A DNA stretch of 64,000 nucleotides from Paenibacillus phoenicis (GTDB taxonomy: Bacteria > Bacillota > Bacilli > Paenibacillales > Paenibacillaceae): positions 2,418,001 to 2,482,000 of the forward strand of contig NZ_JAYERP010000001.1 of the NCBI RefSeq assembly GCF_034718895.1, written 5' to 3'. This document shows positions 44,550 through 53,800 of the stretch, in pieces. The notes below the pieces were generated by a model that saw only the letters and a program-made list of their open reading frames with translations, was not told the origin of the DNA and did no database searches. Position 1 is the first letter of the stretch. Each line of letters begins with the position of its first letter. The position numbers were made by a program, and so were the translations under genes.

Positions 44550-45002
44550 TTGGGTATCAAAATTACAGGAATCAGTGCCCCATTTGGAGGTTTATCGTGG
44601 GAAATCACTGAAAGTGAACGACAGGGAATTGAAAAGTTATTTTATTTTCTGGAGGCAAAGAGACTTCTTACAAATCCTATTGAAATGGAAATGCCGGAAC
44701 ATTGCGCTACCTCAACGATAGAAATTAAAAATTTTATCGTTGTTTTACTCGGTGACCGTGCATTCTCAGACGCAACTAAGACTATTTTGAGAAGTATGAC
44801 CGATGCTTGCAACACATTTTCAGATGAACTTAACGCAAAAAAACGGCCTCACATTATCTATAAAAATGATCAAGGAGATTGGGTGGACAGCAACTACTCA
44901 CAAATTTACAAAAACTTTAGAAGTACTATACGCTTAGGTATCCAAGAATTAGAAATACGCTTTAGACTTAAATTTGAAAAAGCAATTCCCGAGGAGTATT
45001 GA
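44550..45002 (+). CDS. DUF6650 family protein
   Basis: A 150-residue protein starting at TTG 44550, ten bases after GGAGG. The N-terminus (MGIKITGISAPFGGLSWE), then EKLFYFLEAKRLLTNPIEME and PEHCATSTIEIKNFIVVLLG fit the DUF6650 pattern (GISxPFGG.SWE....E.......FLE..R.L.NP...E.PEHC..S). No function is established for the family. It lies divergently next to the ABC-3C-like operon inside the recombinase-bounded cargo and may be a sensor or a self-standing resistance gene. A terminator follows. Confidence 0.7.
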   Translation: MGIKITGISAPFGGLSWEITESERQGIEKLFYFLEAKRLLTNPIEMEMPEHCATSTIEIKNFIVVLLGDRAFSDATKTILRSMTDACNTFSDELNAKKRPHIIYKNDQGDWVDSNYSQIYKNFRSTIRLGIQELEIRFRLKFEKAIPEEY

Positions 45003-45007
45003 AATTT

Positions 45008-45044
45008 AGTATGAAGGAGAGTTCAACTCCTTCTCCTTCATACT
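45008..45044 (+). terminator. Terminator of the DUF6650 gene
   Basis: AGTATGAAGGAGA and TCTCCTTCATACT form a perfect 13-pair stem, then TTAACATTTT. Confidence 0.8.
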
Positions 45045-45070
45045 TTAACATTTTAGATTTTCGTTGTCTT

Positions 45071-45136
45071 TCAGACTTCGTCCACCGGCAGCTCCAGCAC
45101 ATCCACCTTGCCATCCGCCAATCCAAGTTGTGAATG
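45071..45136 (-). pseudogene. Orphan C-terminal coding scrap
   Basis: A short GC-richer stretch reads HSQLGLADGKVDVLELPVDEV and ends at TGA. It has no start and no continuation upstream. It looks like the tail of a lost gene at the junction between AT-rich cargo and recombinase C, but the family is not recognised. Confidence 0.3.
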
Positions 45137-45192
45137 AAAAATATAGACCCGAAAAACGATACCTCAAGTCCCTTTACCCCCATACGCGTATT

Positions 45193-46212
45193 TTATTTCC
45201 TCCGTCCCAAATTCCGCATCGGAGATGCTTTCATATGCTGCAGCTTCTTTTCCGGCTTCCACAGGTTCACATATACTTTGACCATGTCCTGTGTGGTGTG
45301 GCCGAGGATTTCTTGCAAGCTGTAAGGATCGCCGCCATTGAGGATATACATTTTGGCAAAGGAATGACGCAATGTATGAGGACTGACTCTGACCCCTTGG
45401 ATTTTTGCCTGCTCCCCATATTTTTTCAGCGTTTCCTGGAAAGTTCTCCCGCTTAAGCGAGTGCCGTCTACCGTAACAAATAAAGCAGGCTCCGGCAGTT
45501 CCCCGCGTATTTTCAAATATTTCAGCAATACTTTGCGCACTTCATCGCAAAACGGGACGTCACGCGGCCGTTTGCTTTTGCCCAATACACCGATCAAATA
45601 GCTTTGTTTGAGATCGATTTGAATGAGATCTAATCTAACCACTTCGCCTAAGCGGAGGCCCGTGTCCAACATCAGATAGAGCATGCAATAATCCCGGTAT
45701 CCGGTAAACATCGTCAGATCCGGTTGTGCCAGTAAAGTAACGACTTGTTCTTCCGTAAATGAATAGATGATCGGCTTTTGTCCGCTTCGGACTTTTAACA
45801 AGTCGGCCGGGTTTTGCTGAATCCACCCTTCCTGGTGTAAATAAGCAAAAAATCGCTTGATCGTCTTGATTCGATTGTTAATCGTATTCAACGCATAATT
45901 TTTCACATCCACCATATACGCCACGAAATGGTTTCGAAGGAAATCAACCGTCAATCCCTCCACCTGTGGTTCGATTCCTTGCTCTACCATGATTTTGCGA
46001 TAGCTGTCCAAGTTTTCCTGTTCAAATTCCACTGTCCGCTCCGCTTCCGTTTCCGTACGCTTAGCCGCGATGAAAAGTTCAACCGCCTCATCCCACGACA
46101 ATGTGGTTTCTGTCCCTTTTTCGAATTTCATCTCCGTTATCGCATTTCGGCGTCGTTTCGGCTTGGCAAACGGACTTTTACTTTGCAACATGGGAACGAC
46201 GTTACTGCTCAT
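45193..46212 (-). CDS. Tyrosine recombinase C
   Basis: A 339-residue recombinase from ATG 46212 (MSSNVVPMLQSKSPFAKPKR), with GGGGTGAG upstream. The domain layout is as in A and B, with a longer N-terminus. Catalytic residues are in TGLRLGEVVRL (Arg), SKRPRDVPF (basic), HTLRHSFAKMYIL (His-x-x-Arg), ILGHTTQDM (His) and VKVYVNLW (Tyr). TMFTGYRDYCMLYLMLDTGL repeats the sub-family signature FTGxRDY found in A and B. It faces inward from the right side of the defence-like cargo. It is the last gene after two small ORFs. Confidence 0.92.
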   Translation of the reverse strand: MSSNVVPMLQSKSPFAKPKRRRNAITEMKFEKGTETTLSWDEAVELFIAAKRTETEAERTVEFEQENLDSYRKIMVEQGIEPQVEGLTVDFLRNHFVAYMVDVKNYALNTINNRIKTIKRFFAYLHQEGWIQQNPADLLKVRSGQKPIIYSFTEEQVVTLLAQPDLTMFTGYRDYCMLYLMLDTGLRLGEVVRLDLIQIDLKQSYLIGVLGKSKRPRDVPFCDEVRKVLLKYLKIRGELPEPALFVTVDGTRLSGRTFQETLKKYGEQAKIQGVRVSPHTLRHSFAKMYILNGGDPYSLQEILGHTTQDMVKVYVNLWKPEKKLQHMKASPMRNLGRRK

Positions 46213-46234
46213 CCGGCTCACCCCACTATTTCTT

Positions 46235-46432
46235 TTAAATTGGAGAACTCTTTTTTTGTACATCCACGACCTTAAAAGCCTCTTCGTTTCTACATATCCC
46301 GTAATTCTCTTTGAGAAGCCGCACCGCCCGTTGCCGCGCCATCTGTTCTGCCGAGAATACACCATCCGAATAGATTGAAATTTTAAGACGATATCCTTTG
46401 GTTTCCAATAAACATTCATATTGTTGATTCAT
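46235..46432 (-). CDS. Small unknown protein (65 residues) before recombinase C
   Basis: ATG 46432 has GGTGAGGTGCAGA upstream. MNQQYECLLETKGYRLKISI is followed by YSDGVFSAEQMARQRAVRLL and a basic tail. A short beta start and a helix are likely; no family recognised. It overlaps the preceding zinc-ribbon gene by 17 bases and precedes recombinase C by 22 bases. It could be an accessory DNA-binding or excision factor, by position only. Confidence 0.55.
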   Translation of the reverse strand: MNQQYECLLETKGYRLKISIYSDGVFSAEQMARQRAVRLLKENYGICRNEEAFKVVDVQKKSSPI

Positions 46433-46586
46433 TCTGCACCTCACCCCAACGTTTACTTCCCGTTCTTAATTTATTTGTACGGCAAGACAAACAATGATCG
46501 TGACCTTGGTATATGCGAACAAAAATCTCAGGGTCAATTTGGATCGTTTTTCCGCATTTCGAACAAGTAAACTTAATTCTATCCAC
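46416..46586 (-). CDS. Small zinc-ribbon protein (56 residues)
   Basis: GTG 46586 has GAGGTG six bases upstream. The product MDRIKFTCSKCGKTIQIDPE continues to HDHCLSCRTN and holds two CxxC pairs (residues 8/11 and 32/35), a zinc ribbon. It is the first gene of a three-gene unit with the 65-residue ORF and recombinase C. The end of the group II intron lies 20 bases upstream of its start, so the intron separates it from any older promoter. Probable DNA-binding accessory; function unknown. Confidence 0.6.
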   Translation of the reverse strand: MDRIKFTCSKCGKTIQIDPEIFVRIYQGHDHCLSCRTNKLRTGSKRWGEVQNESTI

Positions 46587-46605
46587 ACCTGCCACCTCGA
46601 TTTTG

Positions 46606-48532
46606 CTAGAGTAAAGGGCTGGCTCGCCAGCCCCTCCTCATCAAACCGTACGTGAGGTTTTCCCTCATACGGCTTTCCGATGTTCGTCATTCATGGGCAT
46701 GCAGATTACAATAGCGTTTGTAGTCCATGTATTTGGGCAATATACTTCACCTCAGATATTGAACTCTTCCAATTCCTGCGTTGTCTCTTCTTCGCGTACC
46801 ACCGGGTGAATCGCTGCAGAATATACCAATCCAGTTTCGCTAATCTCTTTTGGCTGTAGTTCGTGTAGTAATAATTTCTCCATCCCTGAATCCTTGGATT
46901 AAGCCATTCCACCTGTTCCGCGAACGATTTCGAACGCATGCCGGGCGGGGCTAATCTGTCTTTGACCACGCTTCGTATACGTTCCTCTGCCTTCTTCGTT
47001 AGCCACTGTTGTGTGGTATAGTACACCTTCCCTTGAGAGGTTTCTGCTTTTGTTTTTCGGTGATGCATCCCTAAGAAGTCGAATCCTTCTTCTCCTGTCC
47101 ATAAACCTACAATGCGGGTTTTCGTAGGGTGTAGGGTTAGCTCCAGACGTTCCATTATTCTGCCTATGAGTTCATAGGCATGCTCGGCGTCCTTTCTGGT
47201 TTTGCAGACCACTACAAAATCGTCTGCATACCTTGTCAGTTCTCCCAACCCGCTTCCGTGTTTCTCCCACAGCCGGTCAAAGTAGTTCAGGTAGATATTC
47301 GCCAGAAGCGGTGAAATGACGCCACCTTGCGGTGTCCCTAAATCAGAGCGTCTTACGTTTCCTTCCTCCATGACTCCCGCTTGTAGCCACTTCCGGATTA
47401 ACTTCAGGATCCTCCTGTCGTTGATACGCATCTGTACCAACTTCATGAGTTTCTCTTGATTCATGTTGTCGAAGTAGCCTTGGATATCGACGTCGACTAC
47501 CCAATTTCCTTTACGGTTGCAGGCTTTCCGGATTCGCTCCAACGCTCCCTTTGCACTTCGTTTCGGACGAAATCCGAAGGAGACTTCTTTAAAATCCGCT
47601 TCGAAGATGGGTTCAATGACTAGTTTGGTTGCCATCTGTAGGACTCGGTCGCGCACGGTAGGGATGCCTAGTGGTCTTGGCTTCCCATCTTTCTTCGGGA
47701 TGTAGTGCCGCCGCACGGGCTGCGGATGGTAATGGCCTTCCTTTAGTTCTCGCTCGCATTCCTTGAGGAAACTTGTTTCTCCTTGTTCTTCAATATCTGC
47801 AAGCGTCACGGCATCCACTCCCGCAGCTCCCTTATTTGCTCTCACCCGTTTCCAGGCTTCGCATAGCACATCCCACCGGTAGACTTTGTCGTACAAGGCA
47901 TGGAATTTACGCTTATGGTTCTCCTTGGCCGCATGACCTAGCTTTTCTTGGAGTTCTTGAACTTTTTCCTTGGGTGTCGTTAGCCGCTTGGCATTCACTC
48001 ACTCGTACCTCCTCCAAAAGCATAAACAAAGTAGGACCCCTTCCCTCCCTAAGGTTATGTTGTCCTTAGGTTCTTCGGTACTATGAGCCCCTCGGACTCC
48101 CTTCCCACAGACGGTTCACTTCATCTTCTGGACTTATAGAGCGTCTCTTTACGGGTTTCTAAAAAAAAAAAAAAATCCCGTGTGGGGGAGGGTCTCCCCA
48201 GTTCACTGCATTATCTTTCAACCCATGCCGATCCCTCTACGCCGGAGGATTCTTCACTATTGTTCCAAGTTCTGCACAGTTTCCTTGGCCTTCGTCCATA
48301 TGTCCGGGACTCGGCTTCCTCTTCTTCCCTTCGCAGGGCCTTTTTGTCGACGCGGCAGGATTCACTTGATGTTACGGCCTGGGTTGTTGCTCGCCCGGCC
48401 TCTGGCCGGTACTTTCGTCGATGCGCTTTTACGCACAGATTTCGCCATGCGCAAGCATCCTAGCTACAAGAGTGGCTTGGCCCCTCTCTTGGTTGGACTT
48501 TCACCAACTAGATAATGCGTGCCTCTGGGCAC
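46606..48532 (-). mobile_element. Group IIC intron with reverse transcriptase
   Basis: The minus strand starts GTGCCCAGAGGCACGC at 48532, then GTTGGTGAAAGTCC, the usual 5' end. Domain V is at about 46643-46677 (AGCCGTATGAGGG, AAAA, CCTCACGTACGG). Domain VI follows (GGGCTGG, CGAG, CCAGCCC), ending near CTCTA at 46607. The exact 3' splice site is uncertain by a few bases. Its 5' exon is a transcription terminator (48546-48564), the typical target of class C introns. A run of 15 A (plus strand) lies at 48160-48174 inside the intron. Confidence 0.88.
46706..47998 (-). CDS. ltrA: Group II intron reverse transcriptase/maturase
   Basis: A 430-residue protein with complete reverse-transcriptase motifs: [51 protein letters not shown], and the catalytic RYADDFVVV at about 256-264. 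The maturase domain X follows ([20 protein letters not shown]). There is no endonuclease domain and the length fits class C introns. The ORF lies within the intron domain IV position. Reading frame intact, so the element may be active. Confidence 0.95.
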   Translation of the reverse strand: MNAKRLTTPKEKVQELQEKLGHAAKENHKRKFHALYDKVYRWDVLCEAWKRVRANKGAAGVDAVTLADIEEQGETSFLKECERELKEGHYHPQPVRRHYIPKKDGKPRPLGIPTVRDRVLQMATKLVIEPIFEADFKEVSFGFRPKRSAKGALERIRKACNRKGNWVVDVDIQGYFDNMNQEKLMKLVQMRINDRRILKLIRKWLQAGVMEEGNVRRSDLGTPQGGVISPLLANIYLNYFDRLWEKHGSGLGELTRYADDFVVVCKTRKDAEHAYELIGRIMERLELTLHPTKTRIVGLWTGEEGFDFLGMHHRKTKAETSQGKVYYTTQQWLTKKAEERIRSVVKDRLAPPGMRSKSFAEQVEWLNPRIQGWRNYYYTNYSQKRLAKLDWYILQRFTRWYAKKRQRRNWKSSISEVKYIAQIHGLQTLL

Positions 48533-48545
48533 GCGACATAGAAAA

Positions 48546-48564
48546 GCCGCCCCGATGGGACGGC
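48546..48564 (-). terminator. Terminator that is the intron target
   Basis: On the minus strand GCCGTCCC, ATC and GGGGCGGC are followed by TTTTCTATG. It ends the nucleotidyltransferase pair and lies 14 bases in front of the intron 5' end. Confidence 0.8.
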
Positions 48565-48633
48565 TCAACTGTTCCGTATGACTTGTAATTGGCTTACTAG
48601 TGAAGCTAGCAAGTAATATTTTGCCTAAACCGC

Positions 48634-49014
48634 TTATGCTCTGGACAGCGTATTCGCCGTTACAAACAAATTCCGGGTTTTAAATTCGGTCGGGCTTTCT
48701 TCCAAAAGAATACGCCGGAGATTACCGGTTGCATTGAGCCAAAAGTGCGGCTCACTCAGTGTATATTGCTTCCGATGAACCCAAGCCGGGCATTCCACTT
48801 GATAATCGTTGCAAAGCTTATGTGTCATGGCCGCCAGGAACGGGAGCATGTGGTCTGGAAAGCCGGGATAAGCTTCCGGTTCCCTCTGTACCATGCGAAT
48901 TCTTTGTTCAGGCGTAGCCCGATAAAAAGCATCGAGAAAATTACCGCAATGAATGGCGAATTGGTCGATATCTGCTGCTGCTTCCCGGGCAATGTCCCAC
49001 ACTGTCATGTCCAT
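48634..49014 (-). CDS. Partner of the DUF6036 gene (probable antitoxin)
   Basis: A 126-residue protein. The N-terminal half is helical. The C-terminal half has PAWVHRKQYTLSEPHFW, then LRRILLEESPTEFKTRNLFV and ANTLSRA. The ending (LE.TP..F..RN.FV..N.L.R.) is known from short proteins encoded beside DUF6036 nucleotidyltransferases. It follows that gene by 13 bases. No enzyme motif. A toxin-antitoxin partnership is inferred from the pairing and the mobile setting. Confidence 0.6.
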   Translation of the reverse strand: MDMTVWDIAREAAADIDQFAIHCGNFLDAFYRATPEQRIRMVQREPEAYPGFPDHMLPFLAAMTHKLCNDYQVECPAWVHRKQYTLSEPHFWLNATGNLRRILLEESPTEFKTRNLFVTANTLSRA

Positions 49015-49027
49015 CCCTCTTTTCCGA

Positions 49028-49537
49028 TTAATGATTTAGTAGTTCTTCCAACAGATAGGCTGTTCTCGGCAACACCCGGTGTTGAGGATAAAACTGTTCG
49101 ACTACCGAAAGCGCCTGTTCTGCCGTTCGGATGTTCAAATACCGCAACAGAAAGCGGATATCGTCCACATCCTTGCTTTCATATGTTCGCGCAGCCAAGC
49201 ACTTCATGGCCAGCATATATTGTGGCGAGGCAGCGAAAATGTCCAAGTGGCTCAGCCTGCGATAAAGCTGGACATCATGCCGACTCGAAACAAATCCCTT
49301 TACCGCATTGTTTAACCAATCGGCCGGCAAGCGATACTCATCGGCCACATTTTTGATGATCGCATAAAATTCGCGAGTCGGTGCGAAAATGGCATCGACG
49401 TCCTTGGTACTGTCGCGGCTTTGGAGCACTAGACACATCACCGCTCCGCCAAACAAGCAAATTTCGCCGTGTAACTGCTGTTGTTTTAGTTGTTCATTGA
49501 CTTTTTCTAAATACCTTAAGATTTCTGCACTGCGCAA
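49028..49537 (-). CDS. DUF6036-family nucleotidyltransferase (probable toxin)
   Basis: A 169-residue protein from TTG 49537 (MRSAEILRYLEKVNEQLKQQ) with GGAGAGATGGAG upstream; the frame is open up to 49600. The nucleotidyltransferase fold is shown by ICLFGGAVMCLVL at about residue 30 and the paired acids of STKDVDAIFAP at about 48. A helical segment (MLAMKCLAARTYESKDVDDI) follows, as in DUF6036/AbiEii-like proteins. Such enzymes modify tRNA or other targets in toxin-antitoxin and abortive infection systems. The following 126-residue gene is the likely partner. Confidence 0.7.
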   Translation of the reverse strand: MRSAEILRYLEKVNEQLKQQQLHGEICLFGGAVMCLVLQSRDSTKDVDAIFAPTREFYAIIKNVADEYRLPADWLNNAVKGFVSSRHDVQLYRRLSHLDIFAASPQYMLAMKCLAARTYESKDVDDIRFLLRYLNIRTAEQALSVVEQFYPQHRVLPRTAYLLEELLNH

Positions 49538-49679
49538 AACTCCATCTCTCCTTTCATTATAAAAGGGAAATCGCTTTTTCAAAAGAGACTTTGATGGCAT
49601 ATGGCCGTGGCCGTACGGAACGGCTGAAGCTTGCTTGTCGCATTACGCAAACGACCAAAAAAATAAAAAAAATGAAAAA

Positions 49680-49695
49680 CCCGCCAAACGGCGGG
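49680..49695 (-). terminator. Terminator, second after the 98-residue gene
   Basis: CCCGCC, AAAC, GGCGGG; the minus-strand exit is TTTTTCATTTTTTTT. It lies in the 49601-49914 gap, which otherwise shows no gene. Confidence 0.75.
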
Positions 49696-49874
49696 CTTTC
49701 CGATTAAACGTATTATGAATCGATCGAAGTTTTCTTTGAATTTTGCCAATTACGCATTCAGGCATCTGAGTTGTTTGATAAGTTTCAATCCATGCTTTCG
49801 ATGGGATAAGTTCAGGTAACCTTTCGTTTGAAATCGGAACAAATCAAGCAGTTCCTCTTCATTACATGAAAATA

Positions 49875-49894
49875 CCCGCCAGAACGCTGGCGGG
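49875..49894 (-). terminator. Terminator after the 98-residue gene
   Basis: CCCGCCA and TGGCGGG form a seven-pair stem; the minus-strand exit is TATTTTCATG. The same stem core as the one at 49680. Confidence 0.6.
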
Positions 49895-49914
49895 ATAAGT
49901 GAAGAATATACGGG

Positions 49915-50211
49915 CTAAGTCCGTCTGTTAAACGGCGGAAGCTCTTCCATGCTTATGAACATCCCCAGCCCGTCGGAAAGACCGCAAAGGTACCACGCTT
50001 CCCGTTCAGCCGAAGCACGTTCGTTCTTATAATCTTCCCACTCGGACAGAATTTGAAATTGCTCTTTCGGCAAAGTCTGACAAAGTTGATCGCGGAGTTC
50101 CGCAATCCGCTTATATTCATCTGTCTGACGATTCTGCTGCGCGAATCGGTGATCCAGAACATCCATGCGCTTTTGAAATACCGCCATTAGCCAACCCGGC
50201 AATGTTTCCAC
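49915..50211 (-). CDS. Small unknown island protein
   Basis: A 98-residue, mostly helical, charged protein (METLPGWLMAVFQKRMDVLD, then YKRIAELRDQLCQTLPKEQF). AGGAAGGAGAGGTTGGTGTG lies upstream of the start. No membrane segment or signal peptide. The ending DGLGMFISMEELPPF is hydrophobic. No family recognised with confidence. Small helical ORFs of this type are frequent on Firmicutes integrative elements. Confidence 0.5.
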   Translation of the reverse strand: METLPGWLMAVFQKRMDVLDHRFAQQNRQTDEYKRIAELRDQLCQTLPKEQFQILSEWEDYKNERASAEREAWYLCGLSDGLGMFISMEELPPFNRRT

Positions 50212-50294
50212 ACCAACCTCTCCTTCCTAATCATTAGGCTGGTGTCGATCTTAACTCTGACGCGCCTCGGTTGGCAAGTCGCTCTTTTAGAGAT

Positions 50295-50612
50295 TCACTC
50301 CCGACTTTCCCGATACCGTTTCTCTTCTACCGCCCAGTCCACTTGTTTCCGATCAAAGTGTTCCACCGTCTTCTCAACTACCCGGCGTATGCGGCGATCT
50401 TGCGGCGGGCCGCCGTCCCAGCCTCGCTCGTAACAAGCTATTCTACTTCGAAATCCGGATGAGCGATCCGGATACACGTCCAACCGACTTATTCGCCCAA
50501 ATGCAATCCCGTAAGTGGACGGCTCGTCAAATACTTGTGCCTCCACATAATAGCCGTCCACCTCTCCGACAAATCGTCGTCCCATCCAAACGCTTCCCTT
50601 TTCACGAAACAT
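50295..50612 (-). CDS. DUF7678-like small protein
   Basis: A 105-residue protein from ATG 50612 with ACAAGGAGGAAACCG upstream. MGRRFVGEVDGYYVEAQVFD and then YGIAFGRISRLDVY recall the DUF7678 pattern of short mobile-element proteins (G.V....F.A.VFD.PS..GI..GRIS.L.....). The C-terminal third, RRVVEKTVEHFD, is helical. Function unknown. It is one of several small genes after the large secreted protein. Confidence 0.55.
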   Translation of the reverse strand: MFREKGSVWMGRRFVGEVDGYYVEAQVFDEPSTYGIAFGRISRLDVYPDRSSGFRSRIACYERGWDGGPPQDRRIRRVVEKTVEHFDRKQVDWAVEEKRYRESRE

Positions 50613-50669
50613 CGGTTTCCTCCTTGTACTAATAAGAAATAGACCTGAACCGTTTTTCCTGATCATGAT

Positions 50670-50831
50670 TTAATCAAGACGATACGGCTTTACAATCACG
50701 TTTCGAATATCTCCTTGGGGTGAACTGAGATACGCATCGCGGCGCGCATCTTCCTTTTTCCCTTCGTAGACATAACAGGATTGAGTCCCATCCTTCCACT
50801 TAATGGTGACCTCCCATTCCTGTTTTTGCAT
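50670..50831 (-). CDS. Small unknown island protein (53 residues)
   Basis: ATG 50831 has AAGGAGGTGCTGCG directly upstream. The product (MQKQEWEVTIKWKDGTQSCY, ending IVKPYRLD) is a predicted short beta-alpha-beta unit. It lies 19 bases after the large secreted-protein gene and 57 bases before the DUF7678-like gene. No function known. Confidence 0.5.
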   Translation of the reverse strand: MQKQEWEVTIKWKDGTQSCYVYEGKKEDARRDAYLSSPQGDIRNVIVKPYRLD

Positions 50832-50850
50832 CGCAGCACCTCCTTGTCGG

Positions 50851-53800
50851 TTAATGGGTACCACCCGTTCCATAATCGTCATAGGATGATAAATTGGCAT
50901 GATAAAACACCGCGTCGCCATCCTTCAGTTGGAACGTCACGCCGTACGGATCGGTAAAGCTGCGCTGGAAGCCTTCCATTTGCCACTGGTTGTTGAGTGG
51001 GCCATGAATGTATTGCAGATGCGGGTTGTTCAGGTCCTTGTTACGAATCGTTTCTAGGTTGAAATTTACGATAATATATCCGTCCCGCAGGAAAATCGAA
51101 GACTTGTCGTTCAACCCGTTTTTACGTCCGTACTCAGCCAGATTGAATCCTTTCGGTACGGCATATGCCGCGGCCGGAATACTGTACTCGCCGAACCAGT
51201 GCTGTACCGAAGCATTCGCGCGCGCTGCGTTGACACCGGATGGTACGTTCATGTTGCCGACAAACGTCCGGAGCTGTGAAGGCAGCAGCATAATATCGTA
51301 CCCGCCAACATAGGTTGGCTTTTGAGCGCTTTTCAGATATTGATTGATGAAGGATTGTTTCGTTCCGCTACTGCCGTTTAAAGCCCACAATGAGCCGGCT
51401 GTGTCCATCAACTCCTGCTTGGCTACATTTCGCAACCGGGTATCCAATGTGATATTGCGCCGCTCAACATCCTCGCTCGAACCAACCCGGACAAATTTTT
51501 TTGTGTCAGAGTGATAGTACAAGTCTACTTCTTGACGTTTCTTTCCTTGCCGGTCTACAAAATAGAACGTCGGCGTAATTCGAATCCCGTCGCCTGAGCC
51601 GAACATATTTCCTTTCGTCATGACTTCGAACTTTACATGATATCCCGTCTTGACGGCCACATTCTTCTTCCCTGTCTCCGGATGGCTGCCCTGCCGAACA
51701 GGCAGCGTGAACGGCTGCTTATTGCCGCGAGCCGCACCATCTATATCCTTCATCCCGACCCAATAGGCGTTCCCGGTTGGCGTTGCACTGCCTTTTTGCT
51801 TTCGGAATACGGTCTCCCATTGGAAATCAGCGATATCGGTTATGCGGAAATCATACAACCGTCCGATCACTTCTACCGGAACCACTTGAGTAGCCACATG
51901 ATGCGAAAGGTCCAAATTGGCATTCATCTGCGTCGTAAATCCGGAAGGGCAGTTCTCCGCGAAGGTGCGAAACAGCACCTCATATTGGCCTTCATCGACC
52001 CAAACCGGTAAATAGAACGTCGTCTTGGTCTGGGCCACCGGAATCGATGTCCACGTTTCTTTCGGTATAAAGGTTTTCCGGTCCGCAGCATACACATCAA
52101 ACGGGAACCATACCTGCTTGTCCCGCGTATATTTGGCGTAATCCCGATTGCCGTAGCCCTTGATCTCCCGGTGCTGTCCGCTTGTCGGTACGGTCACCGT
52201 AAACGGTCGATCCAAAATAAGCGCGGAACGCCCTGCCGTCGGTTTTGTTTTTTGGTTGTGCGCCTGATCATCCGAAACGGAAGCATAGTTCACCACCGGC
52301 GTATGCACGGTCACCGGGTTGATGCCTTTGATCGGAAAGCTCTTGTTTTCACCGCCGCCGATTCCTTTGATTAAGGCGTACGAAATGTTGCCCGAACTTG
52401 GCTGGTTGGCCTTGTTTGTTTTCGATGAATCAATCACATATCCCGATCCGTATAGCACATACTGCCCGATTGTCGTCGGAGCCGGAATCGCTCCGGGAGT
52501 CGGCGCTTTTTCCTCGACGACTCGATTGTCCATAATGGTCCCTCCATTAAAGACGAGTGAATCGTTCTTTACCTTGATTTTTCCGACGGCCTCCTCCGCT
52601 TCCGACTTCCAATCCTCATTCGGAACGGACGGGCGGCTGCTTCCGCCGGAAATGGTTTCTCCGGGCAGCCTCACATTTGAATAAACGGGATCGGTTATAT
52701 GCGCATTCAACGAAGCGTCGTGTGCTGCGGAAACGGACGGCGGTGTATAACCAGCCGGTTGCAATGTGACCCCACCCGAAGGAAGCGCATAGTTGGTGAA
52801 GTTGGCTTTTTGAATGCTATAAACCTCAAGGCGATCAATCAGCCAGAAGCTGTATTTACGTTGCACCGTGTAATTTTTAGTAACCGTTTGGGTATCCGAA
52901 CGGGATACCGTCCTCGTCGTCGGATTCCCGTTCTCATCCGGGGGACCGGATACCTGTTCCGTCCACCGCAACGTGTACGTCTTACTCACTTGAATCGGGT
53001 ACGATTTTGTCCCGATCATTTCCAAGAACGTATTTCGATACAAATACGACTTCGCCAAAGCGTTGACGTACAGACTCTCCGATGTGGGTATGCCCTTAAG
53101 AACATCAAATTTTTCGGCTCCGCGCGCATCGGCCTGAATCACGGCGGACACCTCCGGATCCATCACGCTTGCTTCCTTTGAATCACCCGGGGTCGGTCTA
53201 CCGTCACTTCCCGGTTTGCGTACCGTGTGGTTCGAGGTGGAATCGCTCATATTGCCGTCCACATCTTTCACGACAACCGTTATCTTTACCGTGACGCTGT
53301 TTCCGGAAGTAAACGGGATTTTGATCGGAAGCGTTTTGGTAGCCGATGTACCGGTAAGCGTTCCTGATTTATCGGCCGGTTGCGTTAGCGCCGCATTCTG
53401 AATACTGGTGATTTCATATGACTTTAAGGACTTCGGCGATTTCGCCTCAAAGATAAAATCCCCCTCGACTTCGTTAACCGACCCAGCAACCTCTGCCGGA
53501 GCTTCAATCCGAGAGGTTACGGTAACCAAGGAGGTTGACTCTCTATATTCGGCGACAATATCAGCTCCGCTAATGAATACGCTAATGTGCCGGTCAAGCA
53601 GATTGTCTTGCCCGATTTCCCGAACATATTGTTTTTTCTCGGGATTATTTTTGGAGACTACATACGATCGGACGATTTCATACGATTTCCCGTTCGATTC
53701 CAAGGTTTCGGCGAACGTATGCTCAATCTCTTCTCCAGCTAAAAACTCGCCCTTCCGGAACGTGCACGATGGGTCCGTGATGACCATCCCCGCTTCGGTT

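Noticed and set aside
46466-46690. 74-residue minus-strand frame at the intron 3' end
   Set aside because: It spans intron domains V and VI and the intron boundary; the zinc-ribbon frame at 46416-46586 explains the coding part.
48182-48515. Plus-strand reading frames of 93-111 residues between 48180 and 48515
   Set aside because: They lie on the reverse strand of the structured 5' part of the group II intron.
52699-53181. 160-residue plus-strand frame opposite the large secreted protein
   Set aside because: Shadow of the 1178-residue minus-strand gene, with no ribosome binding site or domain.
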